A stretch of DNA of 25,313 nucleotides from the NCBI GenBank assembly GCA_046728155.1, contig JBKPDY010000163.1, positions 1-25,313 on the forward strand, written 5' to 3'. Positions 16,124 through 23,786 of the stretch are shown in pieces (position 1 is the first letter of the stretch; every line of letters begins with the position of its first letter). The notes beneath the pieces were generated by a model. That model worked only from the letters and a program-made list of their open reading frames with translations. It had not been told where the DNA came from and did not search any database. Position numbers and translations under genes: made by a program. The stretch is from CAWDLX01 sp046728155 (GTDB taxonomy: Bacteria > Actinomycetota > Actinomycetes > Mycobacteriales > Micromonosporaceae).

Positions 16124-17350
16124 TTGACCGGCGAACCTCTGCGGGTTGCCCTCCTGACCTACCGGGGCAACCCGTTCTGCGGCGGCCAGGGCGTCTACGT
16201 ACGGCAGTTGAGCCGGGAGCTGGTCCGGCTGGGACACCGTGTCGACGTGTTCGCCGGCCAGCCGTACCCGGTCCTTGACGAGGGGGTCGGACTCGTCCGC
16301 GTGCCGGGCCTCGACCTGTACCGGGAGCCGGACCCGTTCCGGATGCCCCGCTTCCGCGAGTACCGGGACTGGATCGACGCACTCGAAGTGGCGACGATGA
16401 TGACGGCCGGGTTTCCCGAGCCGATGACCTTCTCGCTGCGGGCCCGGCGCTTGCTGCGAGCCCGGCGCGACCGCTACGACGTGGTCCACGACAACCAGTC
16501 GCTCGGCTACGGCCTGCTAAGGCTCGGCCTGCCACTCGTCGCGACGGTGCACCACCCGATCCAGATCGACCGCGCCCTCGAACTGGCCGTCGCCAGGGGG
16601 TGGCGACGCGTCTCGCTGCGCCGCTGGTACGGCTTCACCCGGATGCAGCGCCGCGTCGGGCGGCGCCTTCGCCACGTGGTGACGGTCTCCACGTCATCCC
16701 GTGACCAGATCGTCGAGCATCTCGGGGTGCCGCCGGGACGCATCAATGTCGTGCCGATCGGCACGGACGCCGTGCGGTTCTCGCCGGACTCCACAGTGGA
16801 GCGTGTCCCCGGTCGCGTGGTGACGACGGCGAGTGCCGACGTGACGCTCAAGGGGCTGCTGCCGCTCGTGGAGGCGGTCGCCAAACTCCGTACGGAGCGC
16901 CAGATCGAGCTGATCGTCATCGGCTCGCCGCGCCCGGGCGGACCCGTCGCGGGGGCGATCGACCGGTACGGCGTGCAGGACGCGGTCCGCTTCACCGGAC
17001 GGATCAGCGACGAGGCCCTCGTCCACCATCTGCGTACTGCTGAGCTCGCGGTGGTCCCTTCGCTGTACGAGGGGTTCTCGCTCCCCTTGGTGGAGGCGAT
17101 GGCGTGCGCCACGCCGGTCGTTGCCACGACCGGTGGCGCTCTGCCGGAGGTCGCCGGCGACGCGGCTCTGCTCGTCCCGCCGGGCGACGCGCAGTCGTTG
17201 GCCGCCGCCATCGCGTCGGCGATCGATGACCCGGGGCTACGGGTGCGCCTCGCCACCGCCGGGCGGGCGCGGGTGCTGGAGCGGTTCACGTGGCGCGCCG
17301 CCGCCGAGCAGACCACCCGCATCTACCGTAGAGCGGTCGCCGAGTGCTGA
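16124..17350 (+). CDS. Glycosyltransferase family 4 (GT-B fold)
   Basis: A 408-residue retaining glycosyltransferase that moves a sugar from a nucleotide-sugar donor to an unknown acceptor. The N-terminal Rossmann domain opens with VALLTYRGNPFCGGQGVYVRQL (about residues 8-29, including the acceptor-side glycine loop). The C-terminal domain has the donor-binding E-x7-E motif in YEGFSLPLVEAMACATPVVA (about 315-334). No signal or membrane segment is seen, so it is cytosolic or peripheral. The TTG start at 16124 is fixed by AGGAGGG at 16112-16118. Its stop overlaps the next gene by 7 bases, so the trio of glycosyltransferase, methyltransferase and cyclase-fold protein is expressed together, probably on one lipid or terpenoid-like glycoside. 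The substrate is inference. Confidence 0.88.
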   Translation: MTGEPLRVALLTYRGNPFCGGQGVYVRQLSRELVRLGHRVDVFAGQPYPVLDEGVGLVRVPGLDLYREPDPFRMPRFREYRDWIDALEVATMMTAGFPEPMTFSLRARRLLRARRDRYDVVHDNQSLGYGLLRLGLPLVATVHHPIQIDRALELAVARGWRRVSLRRWYGFTRMQRRVGRRLRHVVTVSTSSRDQIVEHLGVPPGRINVVPIGTDAVRFSPDSTVERVPGRVVTTASADVTLKGLLPLVEAVAKLRTERQIELIVIGSPRPGGPVAGAIDRYGVQDAVRFTGRISDEALVHHLRTAELAVVPSLYEGFSLPLVEAMACATPVVATTGGALPEVAGDAALLVPPGDAQSLAAAIASAIDDPGLRVRLATAGRARVLERFTWRAAAEQTTRIYRRAVAEC

Positions 17351-18051
17351 CCGTCGATTTCGCCAAGTTGGGTCTACGCCCGGGAGACCGCGTGCTGGAC
17401 CTGGGTTGCGGGGCCGGCCGGCACGCTTTCGAGTGCTACCGACGCGGCGCGGATGTGATCGCCCTCGATCTCAACCCGTCGGACGCGGCCGGTGTCGCCT
17501 GCATGTTCGCCGCGATGCATGCGGCGGGCGAGGCACCCGCACTGGCCTCGGCTCTCGCCGTACGGGCGGACGCGTACCGTCTGCCGTTCGCCGACGCCGC
17601 ATTCGACGTCGTCATCGCGGCCGAGATCCTCGAGCACCTTCCACGCGACGCGGACGCCATCGCCGAGGCGGCCCGGGTGCTCCGGCCCGGCGGCCGGATC
17701 GCGGTGACCGTGCCCCGATGGTGGCCCGAGCGGGTCTGTTGGGCCCTCTCGGGCGCCTACCACGAGGTGGAGGGCGGCCACGTGCGCATCTACCGCGGGA
17801 CCGACCTGGTCGCGCGGTTACAGGCTGCCGATCTGGCCCCGGCCGGCAGCCATCATGCCCACGCTCTGCACTCGCCGTACTGGTGGCTGCGGTGCCTGTT
17901 CCGCGCCGAGGATGCCTCGATTCCCAAGCTGTACCACCGGTTCCTGGTCTACGACATCGTGCACCGTCCATGGTGGACTCGGGTAGCGGAGCGCCTGCTC
18001 AATCCGGTGCTGGGCAAGTCTCTCGTCGTATACCTGGACAAGCCGTCGTGA
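17344..18051 (+). CDS. Class I SAM-dependent methyltransferase (Methyltransf_11-like)
   Basis: A 235-residue methyltransferase. Motif I is RVLDLGCGAGRHAFEC (about residues 16-31), the acidic ribose-binding strand is VIALDLNP, and later motifs are FDVVIAAEILEHLP (about 93-106) and RVLRPGGRIAVTVP. The C-terminal part has aromatic, basic stretches (SPYWWLRCLF) that could touch a membrane or a hydrophobic substrate. The GTG start lies inside the end of the glycosyltransferase gene, and its TGA overlaps the next GTG. The methylated position and substrate are unknown; a sugar or lipid product of the neighbours is the simplest guess. Confidence 0.87.
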   Translation: MLTVDFAKLGLRPGDRVLDLGCGAGRHAFECYRRGADVIALDLNPSDAAGVACMFAAMHAAGEAPALASALAVRADAYRLPFADAAFDVVIAAEILEHLPRDADAIAEAARVLRPGGRIAVTVPRWWPERVCWALSGAYHEVEGGHVRIYRGTDLVARLQAADLAPAGSHHAHALHSPYWWLRCLFRAEDASIPKLYHRFLVYDIVHRPWWTRVAERLLNPVLGKSLVVYLDKPS

Positions 18052-19085
18052 CGCGGCCGGACGCCGCCCTGACCGCTGCGCAGCTGAACGCGACGGCCGA
18101 CGCGATCGAAGCCGCCCAGTCGGCCAACGGCCAGATCGCCTGGTTCCCCTGTGGACAGACCGACCCATGGGACCACGTCGAAGCCGCGATGGCCCTCGAT
18201 GCCGCCCACCGCCACGCCAGCGCTCTCGCGGCGTACGAGTGGCTACGGCTGACCCAGAACGCCGATGGCTCGTGGTTTCGGGGGTACCGCGGGACGGACG
18301 TGACCGATCCGGTACGCGAATCCAACTTCACGGCGTACGTAGCGGTCGGTCTGCTGCACCACATCCTTGGCACCGGAAGCGACGCGATCCTCGACCGGAT
18401 GTGGCCGATGCTGGAGCGGGCCATCGCGTTCGTGCTCGGTCTGCAGCGACCGGGCGGTGAGATCGCGTGGGCCATCGGTACCGACGAAGCCCTCCTGACG
18501 GGCTGCTCGAGCATGTACCACAGCCTGCGGTGTGCGATCGAGCTCGCCCGGCTGCACGCGACGCCGCAGCCCGATTGGGAACTGGCGGCCGCTACGCTCG
18601 GCCACGCCGTCGCGGCCCACCCGGAGCGTTTCGGTGATCGTGGCCGCTACTCCATGGACTGGTACTACCCGGTCCTCGGCGGCGCCGTGCGAGGTGAGGC
18701 CGCGATCGGCCGACTCGACGCGCAGTGGCATCGCTTCGTCGTCCTCGGACACGGGGTGCGCTGTGTCAGCGATCGGCCCTGGGTCACCGGCGCGGAGACG
18801 TGCGAGCTCGTCCTTGCCCTGTGCGCTCTGGGCGAGTTCGACCGGGCGGCGGAGCTCTTCGGCTGGATCCAGCACCTGCGCGACCCGGATGGCTCCTACT
18901 GGACCGGGTACGTCTACACCGATCGCGCCCGCTGGCCCGAGGAGCGGACGACCTGGACCGCCGGAGCCGCCCTGCTCGCCTCGTCGGCCCTCGCCGGTGA
19001 CCCGGTCACGACGACGATCTTCAGCGGCCTGGACTTCCCGCTGGCGCTGGCCGATTGCCCTGATTCGTACAGCTTTCGCGACTAG
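18048..19085 (+). CDS. Squalene-cyclase/prenyltransferase-fold (alpha-toroid) protein
   Basis: A 345-residue protein with repeated QW-like motifs of the terpene cyclase and protein-prenyltransferase fold: QSANGQIAW (24-32), QNADGSW (70-76), QRPGGEIAW (133-141) and a later RDPDGSYW. The even spacing indicates an alpha-alpha barrel. The DxDD acid motif of class II cyclases such as squalene-hopene cyclase is not seen, and the length is about half that of such cyclases. A classical cyclase is therefore doubtful; a prenyltransferase-like or other lyase/binding role is possible. The GTG start at 18048 overlaps the methyltransferase stop. A longer open frame reaching upstream is only antisense-style coincidence over the methyltransferase. 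Last gene of the trio. Confidence 0.75.
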   Translation: MTRPDAALTAAQLNATADAIEAAQSANGQIAWFPCGQTDPWDHVEAAMALDAAHRHASALAAYEWLRLTQNADGSWFRGYRGTDVTDPVRESNFTAYVAVGLLHHILGTGSDAILDRMWPMLERAIAFVLGLQRPGGEIAWAIGTDEALLTGCSSMYHSLRCAIELARLHATPQPDWELAAATLGHAVAAHPERFGDRGRYSMDWYYPVLGGAVRGEAAIGRLDAQWHRFVVLGHGVRCVSDRPWVTGAETCELVLALCALGEFDRAAELFGWIQHLRDPDGSYWTGYVYTDRARWPEERTTWTAGAALLASSALAGDPVTTTIFSGLDFPLALADCPDSYSFRD

Positions 19086-19246
19086 CCTGAAGATCGTTTC
19101 CGTACAATCGCTCAGCGAGAGAGCTGCGGTATCGCGAAATGAGGTGTCCCCGAGGGCCGTTGCGAGATCGACACCCGGAGCTTGTGAAAGGGGTTGTTTG
19201 CGTCTCATATCCCGGGATGGCGGTCGAAGATCGCTACCTGTCCTTC

Positions 19247-19894
19247 TCAGCCAGCACGGCGGAGCACCCGCAGCGAGCCCGCACGCGAGTCGTCGACGAA
19301 TACTCCACTGTGGAGCGCCCGCTCATAGATATGGAAGGGCGCCTGGCCTCCGTCGGCCGGGTTGGCAAAGACGTCGTGGATGGCGAGCAGGCCACCTGGG
19401 CATACATGTCCGGCCCAGCCCTCGTAATCGAGTCCGGCCGCTTCCTCGGTGTGGCTTCCGTCGATGAAGACCATTCCGACCGGTGTGGACCACAGCCGGG
19501 AGACCACTGTGGAGCGTCCGATGACCACGACCACATCCTCCTCGACGCCGGCCATGTGCAGGGTACGGCGCATGGTCGGCAGCGTGTCGATCCTGCCTGC
19601 CGCGGGGTCGACGAGTGCCGCATCGTGGTACTCCCAGCCCGGCTGATGCTCCTCGGACCCACGATGATGGTCGATTGTCACGACCACCGTCCGATGTGTA
19701 CGGGCGGCGGCGGCCAGATAGATCGTGGACTTACCGCAGTAGGTACCGATCTCCACGATCGGACCAAGAGTCGCCGCACGGCCGGCCGCGGCGTAGAGCG
19801 CGAGTCCTTCGTCGGGCGGCATGAAGCCCGGTGCCGCCTCGGCCGCCATCCGCATCGCATCGTCCATTGACTCCCGCAATCCGTTGCCCCTCAT
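19247..19894 (-). CDS. Class I SAM-dependent methyltransferase (Methyltransf_24/CmcI-like)
   Basis: A 215-residue methyltransferase. Motif I is GPIVEIGTYCGKSTIYLAAA (about residues 44-63), followed by VVTIDHHRGSEEHQPGWEYH with the acidic SAM-binding residue, and GMVFIDGSHTEEAAGLDYEG carrying the catalytic-type aspartate. It is convergent with the trio, and the 161-base gap (19086-19246) holds only a weak inverted repeat (19143-19148 with 19170-19175) that may end transcription. I chose the ATG at 19894. The open frame extends much further upstream but there lies antisense to the DUF167 gene. It may act on the same product as the trio; that is context only. Confidence 0.82.
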   Translation of the reverse strand: MRGNGLRESMDDAMRMAAEAAPGFMPPDEGLALYAAAGRAATLGPIVEIGTYCGKSTIYLAAAARTHRTVVVTIDHHRGSEEHQPGWEYHDAALVDPAAGRIDTLPTMRRTLHMAGVEEDVVVVIGRSTVVSRLWSTPVGMVFIDGSHTEEAAGLDYEGWAGHVCPGGLLAIHDVFANPADGGQAPFHIYERALHSGVFVDDSRAGSLRVLRRAG

Positions 19895-19937
19895 ACGATG
19901 CCATCCTGCTCGCCGGTCACGCAGGCACAATGGGCTG

Positions 19938-20237
19938 GTGGTGAGTGGTCCCTTTGTCGTCGCGATCCGGGTCAAGCCAAGGTCTTCCCGGACCAAGGTG
20001 GGCGGGCACCACGCTGGAGCGTCGGGACCCGCCCTGGTGGTCGCCGTGACCGCGCCGGCGGTCGGTGGGCAAGCCACCGACGCCGCCATTCGGGCAGTCG
20101 CCGCGGCGCTGGGTCTGCCGGCCAGCCGGGTACGCCTGCGCAGCGGCGCCACCAGCCGCGACAAGCTGCTCAGTGTGGACGATCCGCCAGCCGATCTATC
20201 CGCCCGCGTCGCCGCACTCCGGGGGGATCCCAGCTGA
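19938..20237 (+). CDS. DUF167 (YggU-family) protein
   Basis: A small basic protein of about 99 residues with the whole DUF167 pattern: AIRVKPRSSRTKVGG near the start, ALVVAVTAPAVGGQATDAAI in the middle and RLRSGATSRDKLLSV towards the end. The family is widespread in bacteria and eukaryotes, without an agreed function. Starts at GTG 19938 or 19941; there is no clear Shine-Dalgarno, and a CACAAT six bases before the GTG hints at a leaderless mRNA. It is divergent from the methyltransferase (43-base gap) and lies 33 bases before the CoxL-type gene. No functional link with either is known. Confidence 0.82.
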   Translation: MVSGPFVVAIRVKPRSSRTKVGGHHAGASGPALVVAVTAPAVGGQATDAAIRAVAAALGLPASRVRLRSGATSRDKLLSVDDPPADLSARVAALRGDPS

Positions 20238-20270
20238 GGGGTGTTCCGCTCGGAGTCGTCAGGGCCCACG

Positions 20271-22535
20271 ATGGTCATCATGAGCGTACTCGGGACTCGG
20301 CTGCCGCGTGTTGAAGACCATCGTCTGGTGACCGGGCGTGGGACCTATGTGGACAATCTGCGAGCGCCGGACGCACTGTGCGCTACGTTCGTCCGCAGCC
20401 CGTACCCGCATGCCCGGCTGCTGTCGATCGACAGTTCTGCCGCCGGTCGGGCCGTGGGGGTCGTCGGAGTGTTCACCGCGGCCGATGTCGAACTGGCCCC
20501 CCAGAGTCCGGCGTACCTTCCCGAAGCGCAGCCAGCTATGGCCTGTCCCTACCTCGCCACCGGGAGCGTGAGGTTCGTCGGTGAGCCGGTCGCGATGGTG
20601 CTGACCGAGGGACGCGAACAGGGCGAGGACGCGGCCGAGCAGGTTGTCGTCGAGTACGAACCACGTCCGGCGGTGATATCGGTCGAGCGGGCGCTCGCGG
20701 ACGGGGTCCTCGTCTTTCCGGAGGCGCGGACGAACCTCGTCCACACCGCCGGCACCACAATGGACGATGACTTCGGAGAGCACGAGGTGGTCGTCACCCA
20801 ACGCATGATCAACCAACGTCTCGCTGCGGCGCCGATGGAGCCGCGGGCATATCTGTGCCAGCCTTCGTCCGACGGACGCCTCACGCTGTGGGCGTCCACG
20901 CAGAACCCACACATCCTGCGCGACGATCTCGTGCGCCAACTCGGCCTCGACTCCGCCGACCTGCGCGTCATCGCCCCCGACGTCGGCGGGGCATTCGGTT
21001 CGAAGTCCTTCTGCGATCCGGAGATCGTGCTCGTGTGCTGGGCCGCCCGTCGCCTGGGACGCGCCGTCCGATGGGTCGAGACGCGCACCGAGAGCATGCT
21101 CACGCTGGGACACGGCCGGGCACAGGTACAGACGGTGACAATCGCCGGCCGGCGCGACGGCACCGTAACGGCGTACCGGCTCGATGTGCTGGCCGACGCG
21201 GGCGCGTACCCACGGTTGGGGGCATTCATACCGGAGGCTACGGTGGCGATCGCGAGCGGCACGTACGCGATCGCCCGGGTCGAGGCCAGGTCCCGCAGTC
21301 TGCTCACCAACACGAACCCGACGACCGCCTACCGCGGTGCGGGGCGGCCGGAGGCGATAGCGGCGATCGAACGGGCCATGGACCTGTTCGCCGCCGCGAC
21401 GGGTATCGACGCGGCCGTGGTACGGGAGCGCAACGCCGTAGCTCCGCAGTCGTTTCCGTACACGTTGTCGAGTGGCGTCAACTACGACACGGGCGACTAT
21501 GGGGCGGCTCTGCGGGCGGTACTCGCCGCGGCCGACTACACCGGTCTGCGCGCCGAGCAGTCCGGTCGCCGGGAAGCCGGGTCGGTACGCCAGATCGGCA
21601 TCGGACTGTCGTCCTATGTGGATATTACCGGCGAGGGGACCGAGTACGCCCGGCTGGAGCTGCGGCCGGACGCGACCGTCGTGGGCTACACCGGAACGTC
21701 GCCGCACGGGCAGGGGCATGAGACCGCGTTCGCCATGGTGGTGGCCGACGCGCTCGGCCTTCCGGTTGACCGGGTGGCGGTCCGCTTCGGCGATACCGAC
21801 GAACTCACCAACGGAGGCGGAACATTCGGTTCGCGGTCGCTGCAGACCGGCGGATCCGCGCTGCACGAGGCGAGCCGCCTCCTCGTCGAACGCGCATCGT
21901 CGATCGCCGCGGCGCTGCTCGGAGTCGACGACGAGCTGGTCGACCGGGACACAACCGCCGGGGACTGGCACGTCCGCAATGCCCCGGGCCGCAGGGTCGG
22001 CTGGGGTGATGTCGCCACCCACGACGGTGCCGGCCTGACGGTCGAAACGGAGTTCAAGCCCACCGGAAACACCTGTCCGTTCGGGGCCCATCTCGCGGTG
22101 GTCGAGGTGGACATCGAGACCGGCGGGGTGACGATCGTCCGGTTCCTGGCCGTCGACGACGCCGGCAACCTGGTCAACCCCCTGATTGCCGAGGGCCAGC
22201 GGCATGGCGGCATCGCGCAGGGCATCGGGCAGGCGCTCTTCGAGGAGTTCACCTACGACGACGCCGGAAACCCACTGACGGCAACACTCGCGGACTACAC
22301 GATCCCCGCCGCCGCCGATCTCCCGAGCTTCGAGCTGCTGCCGATGCACACGCCGACCCCGGCCAACGCCCTCGGCGTCAAGGGGATCGGGGAGTCAGGG
22401 ACGATCGGTGCCACCCCGGCGGTGCAGAACGCGGTCATCGACGCGGTCGCCCACCTCGGGGTCCGCCACATCGACCTGCCGCTGACACCGCAGCGGGTGT
22501 GGAATGCGATCAGGACGGCGCCCACGGACCGGTGA
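20271..22535 (+). CDS. Molybdenum hydroxylase large subunit, form II CoxL-type (xanthine dehydrogenase family)
   Basis: A 754-residue molybdopterin-binding subunit, full length for the family. Visible are the N-terminal fold (RLPRVEDHRLVTGRGTYVDN), the cofactor-binding GGAFGSK (about 239-245) and the active-site loop AYRGAGR (353-359). This loop marks form II proteins, in contrast to AYXCSFR of true form I CO dehydrogenases. A glutamate in GVKGIGESGTIGATPAVQNA (Glu about 708) is the expected catalytic base. The reaction should be hydroxylation of an aldehyde or heterocycle, with CO oxidation unproven. The FAD (CoxM) and 2Fe-2S (CoxS) partner genes are missing on both sides, so electrons must leave through subunits encoded elsewhere, or the gene is an orphan. 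AGGG at 20261-20264 favours the ATG at 20271; 20280 is an alternative. Overlaps the DUF3152 gene tail by 26 bases. Confidence 0.88.
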   Translation: MVIMSVLGTRLPRVEDHRLVTGRGTYVDNLRAPDALCATFVRSPYPHARLLSIDSSAAGRAVGVVGVFTAADVELAPQSPAYLPEAQPAMACPYLATGSVRFVGEPVAMVLTEGREQGEDAAEQVVVEYEPRPAVISVERALADGVLVFPEARTNLVHTAGTTMDDDFGEHEVVVTQRMINQRLAAAPMEPRAYLCQPSSDGRLTLWASTQNPHILRDDLVRQLGLDSADLRVIAPDVGGAFGSKSFCDPEIVLVCWAARRLGRAVRWVETRTESMLTLGHGRAQVQTVTIAGRRDGTVTAYRLDVLADAGAYPRLGAFIPEATVAIASGTYAIARVEARSRSLLTNTNPTTAYRGAGRPEAIAAIERAMDLFAAATGIDAAVVRERNAVAPQSFPYTLSSGVNYDTGDYGAALRAVLAAADYTGLRAEQSGRREAGSVRQIGIGLSSYVDITGEGTEYARLELRPDATVVGYTGTSPHGQGHETAFAMVVADALGLPVDRVAVRFGDTDELTNGGGTFGSRSLQTGGSALHEASRLLVERASSIAAALLGVDDELVDRDTTAGDWHVRNAPGRRVGWGDVATHDGAGLTVETEFKPTGNTCPFGAHLAVVEVDIETGGVTIVRFLAVDDAGNLVNPLIAEGQRHGGIAQGIGQALFEEFTYDDAGNPLTATLADYTIPAAADLPSFELLPMHTPTPANALGVKGIGESGTIGATPAVQNAVIDAVAHLGVRHIDLPLTPQRVWNAIRTAPTDR

Positions 22536-23415
22536 TGAACGTACCGTCGGCGGTGAACGGGTAGGCATTGGGCAGGCAGCCGGCCAGGTCGATCGTCTCC
22601 TCCTGCATCACCGGCGCCAGCTTGCCCGGGCCGGGGCAGAGCATGTGGTCGAACCCGAGCCGGTGTCCCATCTCATGGTTGACCACCATCGCGTGGTACC
22701 TGTCGATGCTCATCGCGAATCCGGGCGCGCCCTTCAGCCACCGCCGCAGGTTTATCACCAACGTGTTGCCGTACCGGCAGGAGTACTGGCCCTGCGTGTC
22801 GAGGCCGACCGATCCGCAGAGCTTGTCAGTCGTGTTCGGGGTCGCGAGCAGGATCCTCACTCCGTACGAGGAGCCGCTCACGCGCTGGAACCGCCACGAA
22901 GCGTTGGTCAGTCCTTGCGCCGGATCGGTGATCGGAGCCGCCGCCGACGCCGTCCAGCCCCGGGGATCAGCCACGATGGCGTCCACTGCCGCGGCGAAGC
23001 CGTCCGGTGTCCACACTGGATTGGTGCCCCAGGCGATGCCCTTCTCCACCTGCGTCTCGTACGTGACCAGGGTCGTTCCCGTACCGACCACGCCGGTACC
23101 GCCGGGCGAGACGGCGAAGGTTCCCGAACCGCTGAGGGGAACACCGTCGGCCGGCCGGCTCGGCGCGCTGGGCGTCGCCTTGGCCCCACCGGTCTCGACC
23201 GCCGGCGCCACCGGCCTCAGCGTCGCCGGCGGCTGACGCTTGGGGGTGGCCCGGGATCGCGGCATGACCTGCGGCGGCAGCGGGGACCTCGTCACGCTGG
23301 GTACCGCGGTGGTCGTCTGGGGTCGGGCCGCCTCGGGCCGAAGCGTTGCCGCCGTCGCACACCCCGCCAGCGTGACGAGCAGGACGCTGCTGATCAGGCA
23401 GACCCGTCGAAGCAC
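22510..23415 (-). CDS. DUF3152 secreted putative zinc metalloprotease (lipoprotein)
   Basis: A 301-residue protein. The start is the GTG at 23415, six bases after a perfect AGGAGG, giving a short basic N-terminus, a hydrophobic stretch and the lipobox LAGC (Cys about 19). A proline- and threonine-rich linker (about 25-110) leads to the DUF3152 domain. Its end contains HEMGHRLGFDH (247-257), the HExxHxxGxxH zinc-binding motif of metzincin-type proteases, followed by PVMQEET. Four cysteines in the domain (SVG and YSCRYG region, MLCPGPG, AGCLPNAYPF) could form disulfides. It should be anchored outside the membrane. Family members are widespread in actinobacteria; their substrate is unknown to me. 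Convergent with the CoxL-type gene. Confidence 0.85.
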   Translation of the reverse strand: MLRRVCLISSVLLVTLAGCATAATLRPEAARPQTTTAVPSVTRSPLPPQVMPRSRATPKRQPPATLRPVAPAVETGGAKATPSAPSRPADGVPLSGSGTFAVSPGGTGVVGTGTTLVTYETQVEKGIAWGTNPVWTPDGFAAAVDAIVADPRGWTASAAAPITDPAQGLTNASWRFQRVSGSSYGVRILLATPNTTDKLCGSVGLDTQGQYSCRYGNTLVINLRRWLKGAPGFAMSIDRYHAMVVNHEMGHRLGFDHMLCPGPGKLAPVMQEETIDLAGCLPNAYPFTADGTFITGPWAPS

Positions 23416-23529
23416 CCGTAGCCTCCTCTGCGTAGCAGGCCGCAACCGTACGTGACCGAAGGCGCCGGTGCGCCCGGCACGGGACTCTACCGCAGCGGAC
23501 GGCACATGCCGCCACCGTCCACAAGAGAC

Positions 23530-23680
23530 TCACCCCGGATAAGCGCGGATCTCCGCCGTCTTGACCGAGGCCCACACCTCGCGACCCGAGCTCAGGTCCA
23601 AGGTGGACGGCCGCCGCCGGGGTGACGTCGGCCGCGGTCGCGACCGGGCCGGTGAGCTGAACGCGCAGGCGGAAGCGCGA
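23530..23680 (-). pseudogene. modC: modC remnant: C-terminal Mop/TOBE end of a molybdate ABC transporter ATPase
   Basis: From about 23677 the minus strand encodes RFRLRVQLTGPVATAADVTP and, one base over, LDLSSGREVWASVKTAEIRA followed by YPG and a TGA at 23532-23530. Together this is the standard last segment of ModC, a molybdate-binding Mop domain strand pattern. Joining the halves needs removal of one base near 23600-23606. The ATPase domain (Walker A, signature, Walker B) is absent: the sequence upstream is the beginning of modB instead. It is thus the scar of a deleted transporter. There is no start codon in context. Confidence 0.65.
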
Positions 23681-23786
23681 GGAAGGCAAGTCCCAGCACG
23701 GCCGGCAGGCGCAGCGCCGACGACACCCTGGTCCCGACTCGCCGGCGCGGAAGCGCGTCGGTCGGGGCCGCGGCGCCGGCGGTCAT
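23670..23786 (-). pseudogene. modB: modB remnant: N-terminus of a molybdate ABC transporter permease
   Basis: The ATG at 23786 overlaps the stop of the regulator gene by four bases (ATGA), as for an intact operon. It encodes a basic N-terminus and then LRLPAVLGLAFLALP, the typical first membrane segment of ModB permeases. At about codon 39 the match stops and the sequence continues as the end of modC in another frame. About 38 residues of an expected roughly 260 remain. ModB is the best fit; a ModA signal peptide is a weaker alternative. Confidence 0.6.

Noticed and set aside
17121..18047. Long in-frame 5' extension of the cyclase-fold gene
   Set aside because: It overlaps the glycosyltransferase and methyltransferase, is arginine/proline-rich and non-homologous; the GTG at 18048 fits the overlapping-operon pattern.
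19895..20281. N-terminal extension of the second methyltransferase
   Set aside because: It is antisense to the DUF167 gene and precedes the natural ATG at 19894; composition is non-protein-like.
20259..22349. 696-codon open frame on the minus strand
   Set aside because: It mirrors the CoxL-type gene in full; the plus strand has conserved motifs and the minus strand has none.
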